DNA from: Pohlia nutans
Taxonomy: Eukaryota > Streptophyta > Bryopsida > Bryales > Mniaceae
Assembly: GCA_022496805.1 (NCBI GenBank)
Contig: CM040085.1
Coordinates: 22,225,811 to 22,289,810, forward strand
Direction: 5' to 3'
DNA: 64,000 bases
Below the pieces are notes generated by a model. It searched no databases. It was not told the DNA's origin and was given only the letters and a program-made list of their open reading frames with translations. The translations under genes were made by a program, and so were the position numbers. How positions within the stretch are numbered: position 1 is the first letter of the stretch; each line of letters starts with the position of its first letter. Below are positions 54,561-64,000 of this stretch, one piece after another.

Positions 54561-55644
54561 TATATAATGCTTGTATGTCGTAGCTCTCATCCGCCTTGAA
54601 TATTTAGCATTAATATTTTGCATTAACAATGACCTGTCAATCCTGACAGTTGGGTACAGTATTCGGCAATTACAATACAGACATTAAAATACAAATTCTT
54701 CACAATAGCCATCCTTTGTGAGGCACTACCAACATTGTATTATTATGCAATTTCAACAAATCATGCCAAATTTCACTTTTCAAATACAAAATATCCATTT
54801 ATAGTGAACTTATTTATTTATTTATGTGATAATTGATTATAGAATGTAGGTGGTAATTATTATTTTAGTTTGATTACGTAAACATGTAGGTAACATCGAT
54901 GTGCACATCACACTTTGAAGAGATTTTTTTTTAAAGTTGCAGAATTCAATCTATTAAAAAATTCATTTCATAGTGTTACCATCCAAATTTTGTAAAATAA
55001 ATATTTTTTCTTTGCGATTAGAATGAATTGTAAGTAGAATTGGAATTATTTATATTCTAAAGGTTGAGTTCAAAAATCCAATTATAATTTGGAAATACCT
55101 ATTTTACAAAACTTGGATGGTGACACCATGAAATTAAATTTGTCTATAGAATAAATTTTACAAATTTTTTCAAATTTTTTTTCAAAAAATAATGTGCATA
55201 TTGATGTTTCCTACATGTGTGCACTATCAAACTTTAAAAGTTCATCATCAACATCTGAGTGATAATCAATTATTTAATTTGTAAAGAAATGAAAAAATAT
55301 TATAAAAATTAAAATGATTGGAGTTTTCTTTTTCTAAAGTAAGATTGATATCGTTGATTCAAATTGCATAAGAATAAAATGTTGATTGTGCATCACAAAA
55401 TTAAAATGAGGAGGGTAGAGGGACAAATCTTAACTACTAAGTACTGTAGTTTGTCCAATGACAAGTCTATGGGATGGTTATAGTGGTCTAGCGAACTTTC
55501 AATTTGAAAATTCATAGCAATTACGTGGCTTATCAAAAAAAATCTTTAATTTTTTTTTGGGTAAAATCATCAATTTCAAATACTAATACTAAATTTTTAT
55601 TTTTATTTTATTCAAAAAATGCATCTCCAACTATGTTAAATTGC
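54561..55644. other. AT-rich stretch without a gene
   Basis: No coding or RNA gene. 54930-55160 contains an imperfect inverted repeat: ttcatagtgttaccatccaa (54966-54985) against ttggatggtgacaccatgaa (55112-55131), so a small MITE remnant may be present. Confidence 0.4.
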
Positions 55645-56219
55645 TTAACCCCTAACCGCCCAACCATGCATATTTTGCATGATGTACGGATTTGAACTCC
55701 GATTTCTCATCCATCATGCACTTTTTGCAGTGTGGATTTTTTACTGAAACTTTTATGGGAAGTTAGCTCCGTGCATGTGTGATCCGATTAGAAAGGGGAT
55801 GATTTGTGAAATTTTTATGCCTCATTTCATGTTGTAGTGTTCCACCCAAAATTTCGAAGATTTTAGTCTAAAAGTGCTCTTGAAAAAGTCAACTACTAAA
55901 ATTAAGCAACCAAAAAATCTCCAAAAATCACTACACTTAGAGTATTACATTTCAACCCATCCCAAAAATTTCATTATTAGATTGTCAATATCTTATTCGT
56001 AATCATATTACAAAAGAGCTTTAAATTTTAAGTTTGAAAATTTATACAAAAATATTGGTGATAGCAATTGCAAATCTAACCGTATGAATAGAATCTAAAA
56101 TTCATAATTTACAACTTTTATTCATTCATCAAGTTGAAAATATCCCTCTTAATTGCATTTTATAATGCATCTTTGAAAAACTGCCAAATTTGAAAAGGGT
56201 GAGAACGTTTAGGGGTTAA
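55645..56219 (+). mobile_element. TTAA-flanked MITE, group A (575 bp)
   Basis: TTAA at 55645-55648 and 56216-56219. Near-identical to 47689-48264, same orientation, differing by scattered substitutions and one or two small indels. Confidence 0.88.
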
Positions 56220-56344
56220 AAAGACGATTTTAGGTGTGTTTAGATGAAGTTCACCTTTATGCTATATGAAAAGGTTTCTAATATCATATATAGAATAATT
56301 TTTTTTGCATTCACACACATATTTAATAGGATATTTTACTAATC

Positions 56345-56525
56345 AGTGGTAAAAACAATTAGAAAGATAAGTTGAATGAGTGGTTAAAACACTTGGAAAG
56401 ATAAGTTGAACGAGTGGTTAAAACACTTGGAAAGATAAGTTGAACGAGTGGTTATTTAAACACTTGCAAAGATAAGTTGAACAAGTGGTTAAAACACTTG
56501 GAAAGATAAGTTGAACGAGTGTTTT
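56345..56525. repeat. Minisatellite, 34-bp unit, about five copies
   Basis: The unit is gtggttaaaacacttgga followed by aagataagttgaacga. The fourth copy has a 4-base insertion (gtggttatttaaacac). Confidence 0.92.
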
Positions 56526-57288
56526 GAAGGCCAAAAATTGTCAAAATTCTCTTCTTCACAACAAATTCCCTCTTCTTGAACCCACCAAGGAATTCAATAC
56601 TCTTGGTCAATGCTAAACGCAAAATAAGAGCCCATCCAAGATAGTACCTTTTCAGAAGATTTTTCCTTTTGATATATATGAATGTGATTATAGTTTTTGA
56701 TGAATTGAATTATGATTTTGTGTTTTGAAATCTTCAACTAGCATCCATGGCCATATGCTCACCCATATCATCAACCATATCATCACCTATATTGCACTAG
56801 ACTAAACTAGAGTATCAAAGTTGAGAACTTGTCATGTGTAGATTCTCAAATGACATGTACGTATACACAACATCAACTATGGGTAACCTTGTTGAATCAT
56901 TTCAAGTGAGAATTGTATGTAAGGTATGACAAAGTCCATTTTCCAACTGGAGTTAGATAATGTGATAGTATGAGTGTTGAGAGTGGAAACATATTTAAAG
57001 CTAATTTGTTTAATTTACTAAGGAGGTCACCCTTGTTTGTAAATGAAAAATTAAAAGAATCTTGTCATTTAATTCACTTGATGAAATAAGGAATTTACAC
57101 CCTTGGCATCCATGTCTCTTTAGAACATCCTCAATGGGTGCGTTACTTCAATAATAACATTCCAAGTGTGCAGTAATAGTTCCGACTTCATTTTGCGTTC
57201 CAATACACAAGTTGAACGAATGCTTTGGATGTGAAAAACGCAAATATAAGAGCCAATCCAAGATCACTATCTTTTGGAAAGATTTTGC

Positions 57289-57343
<55 letters not shown>

Positions 57344-57414
57344 ATGTGAATGTGATTATAAATTTTGGTGAATTGATTATGATTTTGTGTTTTGAAATCC
57401 TCAACTGGCATCCG
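56508..57414. repeat. Pair of ~200-bp direct duplicates
   Basis: 56508-56746 and 57209-57414 share aagttgaacga, ataagagcc.atccaaga, gtgaatgtgattata and gattttgtgttttgaaat, in order. The second copy has an expanded (TA)n where the first has gatatatatg. The spacer 56747-57208 has no gene. Confidence 0.8.
57292..57338. repeat. (TA)n microsatellite
   Basis: About 23 uninterrupted TA units; likely polymorphic. Short ORFs here on both strands are products of the repeat. Confidence 0.97.
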
Positions 57415-57986
57415 CCACCATATAACCATATTGGCACCATGTCTGTACAAACCTTTTGTTAAAATATCCTCAATCATCAATAAGAATAAGATGTGTGTAT
57501 AGGGCCATATGATGGTGATTTTAGTACTAAATGTAGTTGTCGGCAGAATAGATGGTCAATGCTACAGCACCATGAGGCATATAGAAGATAGCGCAGTGCC
57601 ATAGCCGCCACTATGGGACACTTTCTCTTTGTCAGAAGATTGTGACAAGCTTGAGAAGGTCTACCACTTTATTGGTAGTGAATTGGGGGTATGAGCCAAG
57701 CCATTAAATTTAAATTTACCAAATGGCTTCTGGGACATTCTTTACAATAAATATAAACAAATCACACAATTACTAAAATTTAAACTTGGCAAATACATGG
57801 AAAACTCTTGCAAACATCAATTTTAGTTGAATAAATATACCATTGTAAATAAACAACATTTGAACTAAATACTACAAGAATGGAATTTGGGAATCACAAA
57901 ATCTTTGTGAAGTGTAATAACACTTCTAAATGCTAAAGTATAGTCTATATTCTATAATATATAATATTAAACTACAATGGAGTGAC
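57415..57986. other. Stretch without a gene
   Basis: No open frame or repeat of note. Confidence 0.45.
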
Positions 57987-58573
57987 TTAACCCCTAAATG
58001 CCCACAGCCCTCTCCAGATTCGGCAGTTTTGCAAAAATGCATTATTTAATGCAACTAAGAGGGATATTTTGAACTTGATGTATGAATAAAAGTTGCACAT
58101 TGTGAATTTTTGATTCTATTCATGTGGTTAGATCTATGATTGCTATCACCAGTATTTTTGTATAAATTTTGAAACTTAAAATTCAAAATTATTTTGTAAT
58201 TCGATTAAGAACAAGATATTGACAATTTGTAGATGAAATTTGTTATGATGGGTTGAAATGTAATACTCTAAGTGTAGTGATTTTTGGAGATTTTTTGGTT
58301 ACTTAATTTTATGAGTTGACTTTTTCAAGAGCACTTTTGAACACTTTTGAACTAAGATTTTAGAAAATTTTGGTGAATCAATGCGACATGAAACGAGGCA
58401 TAAAAATTTCACAAATCATCCTCTTTCTAATCGGATAACACATGCATGAAGCTAACTTCCCATAAAATATATAGTAAAAAATCCACACCACAAAAAGTGC
58501 ATGACGGATGAGAAATAGTCAATGAAATCTGTACATCGTCCAAAAAATGGACGCATGGGCAGTTAGGGGTTAA
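57987..58573 (-). mobile_element. TTAA-flanked MITE, group A (587 bp), reverse orientation
   Basis: TTAA at 57987-57990 and 58570-58573, ends CCCCTAAATGCCCACAG and CATGGGCAGTTAGGGG. The interior is the reverse complement of the 47689 and 55645 copies with moderate divergence, so it is older than those two. Confidence 0.87.
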
Positions 58574-60535
58574 AGAGTAGAATCAAAATTTCAAAGAATA
58601 GTAATGGAGTGAGTTAGTGACCACCAAATAGGAACAATTACCTTTCGGGGTATAAAAACATCAAAGAACATGGTCATTTTAAGGCCTTGATGTTGCAATC
58701 TACAATAGGAAAATATTTTGATCAATTTAGGTCAGTAGATGAACATTATGAATGCACTTTTGGTTGATTATAGAATACTCTAGGGGCCATTTAGGAAATT
58801 AGGGAAGCATGCTTTAAAATTTGATAACATTTTCATATTTTGGCAAAAAATATATAATTTGAATTGCTATGACCTAAGTTTCGTACATTTATTTATACGT
58901 GGAAATATAATTATATTTTTCAATTACCCCACATATGCACAAAACTCATAGTGTCCACAATAGGCATATTTACCTTATTAGTTTTAAACCATGGTCCTTT
59001 TTGCTTTGATACTCAAACAAGACAATTTTCTTTTCACTTAAAAATATGGTTATATAGGAATAGGTCTTGAGAGCCTTTTAAGGATTAATTAATATTATAA
59101 ATTATAACAAAGTCAAAATTATAATGCTTGCTCCAATCCTAACACATCAAGAAACCTTTAAAACCTTAAAAAACTACCTGAGTTAAAATATAGGGTTCAT
59201 TTTAATCATTGGGAGGTAATATTAAATTATAGATGTAATATAGGATGCTTTAAATTCAAATAAAGAATAATTCGAGTATCTACTTGGAATATTCTAAAAT
59301 ATACCTCAAATACTCCAATTATGTGTTAACCCCCATTTAATTACCTTGTTAGCGTAGGTACACCTAATTTTCAATAGTGAACTCCCCAAGCTTAAAACAC
59401 TAAACAAAAAACTAATAAAAATAAAAATTTGAAAACTTGATAGATTGGCACATGCAAAGTTGACAACTCAAAAAATGAAAGAAATGGTAAATAGATATAT
59501 TTTTGGAAAATAGAAAAAAAAATCAATGAATGAAAAATTTAAAAAGAGAAAAGGAAAAACCAAATTATATTGTGGGATTTTGACAATTGGCTAATGCTAG
59601 ATTTTGACTTGAATATAAAAAAATGGAAAAGCACGTAAATTTTTAGGAAAGGGTGTACATATTTGTTCTAAGAAAATAAAAATATGAATTATTTAGTCAC
59701 ATATTCAAGAAAACAACTTTGATACATATAGGTTGAAGGCGGGGTTGAAGGCTATGAATAAAGTATAGGAAAAAAATGATTTGTTCCACCAAAAATTAAA
59801 TAGAAAGAATTCATTGGTTAATACTAGATTTTGGCACAAACCATATAAAAAATGAGAAATTCTAAAACTTGATTTTTCAGTGGTAGTGCAAATAGGAATT
59901 GAGCCTTGGTTTATTTTGTTTTGGTAGCAATACAATTGGATGCCACAACTAAGCCGCATCGATAATAATAACTTATATCCCTATTAAATTGGAACATCTA
60001 TAAATATCCCTAGTAATTAAAACGATTGATTTGGATGATAGAAAAAATTAGCCCTTAGTAACATTACTTATTCCTTTCCCTTCCTTGGTGCCCCTTGAAG
60101 TCTTCACCTCTTGTAAGTGGCGCATAGAGTCTCTTCTCTCATTTGCATCATTCTTTTGTAAATTAAAATTTCTTTTTGTTTAGAGTCTTTTCTCTCGTTT
60201 CCAAATTCCTTGGTGCATCTTAATCTACTTTGCTAGAAGATGGTCTAATTCCGATTTGGATGCATGATGTTTCTATCAGAAACCGGTCTTCATACAATGT
60301 TTTTTAGTAGTGACTATTGGAGGTAGGAATTGCCTGATGGATTGTGAGTAACTCATACACAAAACTGATAGTTTTCCATTTCAACTTTTCATTACAAATG
60401 TCAATTATTTAACCATTCAATATAAAAAAAGGTTTTGATATTCTAATTTTAATTCCTCTAACTAGCTTTTGTTGTACTAGCGGTGATAGGTGTTCTTTCT
60501 TTTGGCATCTTTTCCATAGTGGTAGATCTACGACA
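58574..60535. other. AT-rich stretch without a gene
   Basis: No supported coding region; a minus-strand frame at 59705-59959 has no domain features. Low-complexity A/T runs are common. Confidence 0.5.
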
Positions 60536-60870
60536 GTTCTAAGTGGCTCATGATGCCAATTCCAAATGCCTTACAATGACAATTCCAAATGGCTCATGAT
60601 GACAATTTTATTGAATGGTTTCACATGATGACATTTTCATTGAATGGTTTCACATGATCTATAGTTTCACATAATTTAAGTTTCACAATATTTAGAGTTT
60701 CACATAATTTAGGGTTTTGAATTTATGAAAATTACTTTTTATTTCCTATGAACTATAAGTAATTAGTGTAATGTAGAATTTGTATTAAGAGTAACTTAGA
60801 GTTTGACATAATCTAGCATTCCATATAATTTAGGAGTTCACATCATGTAGGGTTCCGCATAATTGAGGGT
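60536..60870. repeat. Irregular tandem repeats of (g/a)tttcacataattta
   Basis: First two copies of ggctcatgatgaca.tt, two of attgaatggtttcacatgat, then at least six variants of agtttcacataatttagg. Confidence 0.7.
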
Positions 60871-61455
60871 TAATAATTTTAATTGGATTTAATACTTATA
60901 AAAGAAACTCATACCAATTGAACTAGTATGAAAAAATAGTTAGTATATAATCAATAAATATATTTAATTGAATTTTTAGAATATTTTTTATTTTAAAATT
61001 TCTAAATTAAATTCCAAAAAACCTCTAAATGGTCCACCAAGATTTTTCTATTTTCTATTTAAAATTTCTACATATAATTAAACAAATTGTAAATTCTAGT
61101 GACAACTGTAGGTCGGAGCTGGTTTAGAAAAATATTATTGACGATTATAGGTTTCACTTGTGGCTTTCTAACGATTGTAGGGTTTGTAAGTGAGCCTGCG
61201 AGTCAACAATTCTAGGCAGGGTTTTCTATGATGTAACCTTTTTATGATGTAATCTAACCTTTCACATCCTTGGATGGTCTTCCCATGACTATTCCATTCC
61301 GCCCTCAAAGACCATTATGTGAAGTAACGTAGCCCTTCATGCTTTTTTATAAAAGATTAAAATTTTCAAATTTCAAATATTCAAAAATTTGAAAATAAAA
61401 AGATTAAAAAAAATAAAAATAAAAATTGAAACCTCTAAATGATTCAAATTCAAAA
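60871..61455. other. Stretch without a gene
   Basis: AT-rich; a gacgattatagg/acgattgtaggg duplication at 61140-61190 is the only feature seen. Confidence 0.4.
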
Positions 61456-62003
61456 TTAACCCTTTAACGCGCCAGCGTCCACATAGTGGACGACGCACAG
61501 ATTGAAACTGCTCGATTCTCATCCAAATCGGGTGGTTTTCATCCACCAAAATTTCTCTTAGTTCTTGAGCAAGTTGACTATCCTTTGTACGGTTTGGATC
61601 TTCAAAAAAGGTTATTATGATTTTTAGAAAAACAGCAGAATTGGTTTATGTCAAGTTTCATTCTTAGTTCAAAAAGTGGGACCTTAAATATGATTTTTCA
61701 AAATAAGTAGAATCAAATAATGGAAATCATACCATCTTGTAGTGCATGTTATTTCAATTTCATTACCATATTTTACAAAAAAATTGTGCTAATTTTGGAT
61801 TTTAAATTGAATTTCAAGAGAAAACCTTGCAAAATTAATTTAAAATTATTAAACAAAAATATAATAAATCCAACCGTACATATGTGATCTTCACATTGAC
61901 ATTTACAACTTTTCTTTGACCATGAGCCCCGTTTTTGGTTTTCATCAAGCATTTTATAGCGCTTCTTTAAAAACAGTGTTGAATCGGGACGTTAAAGGGT
62001 TAA
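61456..62003 (+). mobile_element. TTAA-flanked MITE, group C (548 bp)
   Basis: TTAA at 61456-61459 and 62000-62003; termini CCCTTTAACGCGCC and GGGACGTTAAAGGG. Just inside the left end is a small palindrome (gtccacatagtggac). The CCCTTT start with TTAA flanks is the textbook form of piggyBac termini. Confidence 0.82.
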
Positions 62004-63157
62004 AGATTACAAATTGTGATTTCTTTAATTTTTAAATGACCCAAAATTTACAAATTCAAAATATTAACATTACAATATTATAACGTCATAAAATTATAAA
62101 ATCAAGGAGTCAAACATTGAACATACAAGAACTCAAATTTATAACTCGAAATTGAAAACTGAGAACATATATTTTTTTAAACTCACTCCAAATATAAAAA
62201 TACTCTCAAAATATAAATTATTTAAAAATTCCAGAAATTCTAAAATTTAAATCAAGAAGGAATTTGAACATTCCAAAAATAAAAAATAAAAAATAATTCA
62301 CATATCAAAACATCAAGTATTTTCACGTCTAAATTTTTGAATATTAAAAATTTTAATCACTTGAGTATTTAAAATTTTAGCACGTTCAAGCTTGAATAAA
62401 TCAAAACACAAACTAGGAAATTGGAAGCGTTGAAAAAATTGAAGAAATAGAAAAAATTTAAAGACTTTTTTTCTTGGCTAATGTTTAGTTTCTTTAGAAC
62501 ATTGTGAACTTATTCAAATGAAATCTCATAATTCTATTAAATATAATCAATGAGAGGTCACACCAAAGCCTGCATGATTAGTTTTTTTTCTAAACACAGT
62601 GCTACAAAGATGTAGAAATTAAATCTCCTCCGTAGTGACAACAAGAGCAAAGACTATCACAAAACACACAAGGAGATGGAGTCAAATCACTAAATCATCA
62701 AAGAGCATTGTAGAAGGATATGTGTCTTTGAAATCAATTTTGGAAGAAAATGAAAAGCTTGTTGCAAGAAAAATCTCAAAGAACCCTAAATCACACAACC
62801 TAACCGGAGTGTCTTCATAAAAACTTGCAATTTTCTAATGATGCAGTTCTCATACGGCACATTGTAGATGAAAAAGGAAAACAAATAGTTGACGAGCAAG
62901 CGATTGAAAACCATTTGGAGTAAGAAAGCAGAAGGTAAAGATAGTTGAGAAACCGAAGAGAAAAATGATGTTCATATGCAATATCTCCTATTTATACTCA
63001 TTGATAGAGCACTGCCACCTCTTCTTCAGAATAGATGAAGATGGCATTTTTTGAATGAAAAGAAGGAAATTCATGCTTGAACCCACAAAAATATTCTCTT
63101 TGCCCTGAAGTTAACATAGCAAGTTGCAAAGGTGGGGTAATCAAGTACCCTACTCTC
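62004..63157. other. AT-rich stretch with one short ORF
   Basis: 62635-62820 encodes 61 residues rich in Lys/Ser with a possible short coiled coil. A second Lys-rich fragment follows in another frame at ~62920. It may be a decayed coding remnant of unknown kind. Confidence 0.3.
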
Positions 63158-63393
63158 TACACTAAATAATGAAATTAGGTTACCCCTCACTAATTTCTCA
63201 ACATTTGACACTATATAAATATTTACTGTTAATGTACAAGAATGCACTACTTTTGAATTAGATATTGTTGTAATTGGGACTCATGAACCTCCATGTGTAC
63301 AAATGGAAATATTTGTGAAAATACATGTTGACTTTGATAGCTTGTGAAGTAACTTTCTTGGAGTAAGGCAACCTAATTTCACTATTTAGTGTA
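63158..63393. mobile_element. MITE with 27-bp inverted ends (TACACTAAAT)
   Basis: 63158-63184 and 63367-63393 are inverted repeats with two mismatches, starting TACACTAAATA. The element is 236 bp, non-coding, and shows no clear target duplication beyond a possible TA. Confidence 0.72.
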
Positions 63394-63667
63394 AATGATT
63401 TAGTGATAGAAGTTTTAATGTGATGAAATTATCCCGTACGAGTGGATTGAACAAGTGGAGATGCTCTTATTAAGACAAACTAAGCAAATTGAAGGGACAA
63501 CAACAATGGAAGTCAACTCTATTGACTGCATGCTTCTTGTGCATGTAAAAACTCATTCAATTTTTTTCCAATCTTCACTTGTCCCAAAGTCCTAACATTA
63601 ACCCTCGCTACTTTGATGGTCACTACAATTACTTGCACATGGCCCTCATCCAAGCTTCATAAGGTTC
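63394..63667. other. Short stretch without a gene
   Basis: Contains an agtggagatgctcttattaag segment (63451-63471), a typical MITE-end sequence without an identified partner. Confidence 0.35.
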
Positions 63668-63900
63668 TTAACCCTTAAAGGGCTGATGGGGATAGTAGAT
63701 ACATTGGCGTATATTTGACATTTGTTGTAAATAGAAAGTTCCAAATTGAGACCCCAATAACTCATTAAAATCATGTCGACGTGAATTTTAACTTCAATTT
63801 TGATCTTAAATCCATAGGAAGTGTGGAACTATGCCAAATACAATGGAATATTGGTGTATAATACTGGTCAGAAAGGACTCTTTGGACCTTTAAGGATTAA
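63668..63900 (+). mobile_element. TTAA-flanked MITE, group D (233 bp)
   Basis: TTAA at 63668-63671 and 63897-63900; ends CCCTTAAAGGGCTGATGG and TTTGGACCTTTAAGGA. The left end recurs inverted at 20-63. Its right TTAA is shared with the next MITE. Confidence 0.75.
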
Positions 63901-64000
63901 CCCCTAAATGTCCAACCGTCCAGAATGTGGACGATGGACAAAATCAAACACAGATTTCTCATCCATCATTGACTTTTTGCAGTGTGGATTTTTTACTATA
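63897..64000 (+). mobile_element. MITE group A copy, cut by the window end
   Basis: It starts TTAACCCCTAAATGTCCAACC and follows the 47689 copy in the same orientation (tttctcatccatcat, gcagtgtggattttttact) to the end of the window. Confidence 0.85.

Noticed and set aside
57148..57480. ORFs with Tyr-Ile runs
   Set aside because: Produced by the (TA)n microsatellite.
1..64000. CRISPR array, bacterial operons, rRNA or tRNA clusters
   Set aside because: No regularly spaced identical repeats with unique spacers, no ribosomal RNA signature and no prokaryotic gene organisation were seen; spliced genes show eukaryotic DNA.

Overview
The window looks like nuclear DNA of a land plant, most likely a spore-bearing one such as a bryophyte or lycophyte. 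It is AT-rich, gene-poor and crowded with transposons. The strongest evidence is an 11-exon gene (49779-53131) for the medium (mu) subunit of the AP-1 clathrin adaptor, whose protein reads as a streptophyte sequence. The lineage is also suggested by a chromodomain Ty3/Gypsy element resembling the fungal/bryophyte type rather than the usual seed-plant clades. No species can be named from sequence alone.

Layout. 1-6.7 kb: one small two-exon gene for a secreted SH3-like protein (1993-2555), then repeats and unassigned DNA. 6.7-8.3 kb: a complete Tc1-type (DD34E) transposon with an intact transposase. 8.3-15.4 kb: minisatellites, TTAA-flanked MITEs, a 28-bp-arm hairpin and a diverged ~150-bp tandem array. 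15.4-24.6 kb: a decayed gag-type retroelement split by a young 6.4-kb chromovirus (17678-24055) with a perfect 5-bp target duplication. 24.6-31.3 kb: remnants of a PIF/Harbinger transposase, an unknown coiled-coil ORF and a LINE endonuclease with a degenerate 2A-like motif. 31.3-46.8 kb: mostly non-coding DNA with two exon-like minus-strand ORFs, a broken SWIM zinc-finger gene and another broken minus-strand ORF. 46.8-54.5 kb: the AP-1 mu gene with MITEs around and inside it. 54.5-64 kb: MITEs, minisatellites and AT-rich DNA.

The most noteworthy system is the chromovirus. Its U3 is packed with heat-shock-element units. Thirteen bases placed about 30 nt after its TATA box are exactly complementary to thirteen bases that begin 3 nt after the 5' LTR, which is the geometry of Tf1/sushi-type self-priming. 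It also carries an extra ORF between pol and the 3' LTR. Its pol is intact, but gag has an in-frame UAG. A second theme is a large set of MITEs flanked by TTAA with CCC(C/T)T-type ends, a piggyBac-like signature not expected in a plant. Only AP-1 mu and probably the small secreted protein look like functioning host genes.
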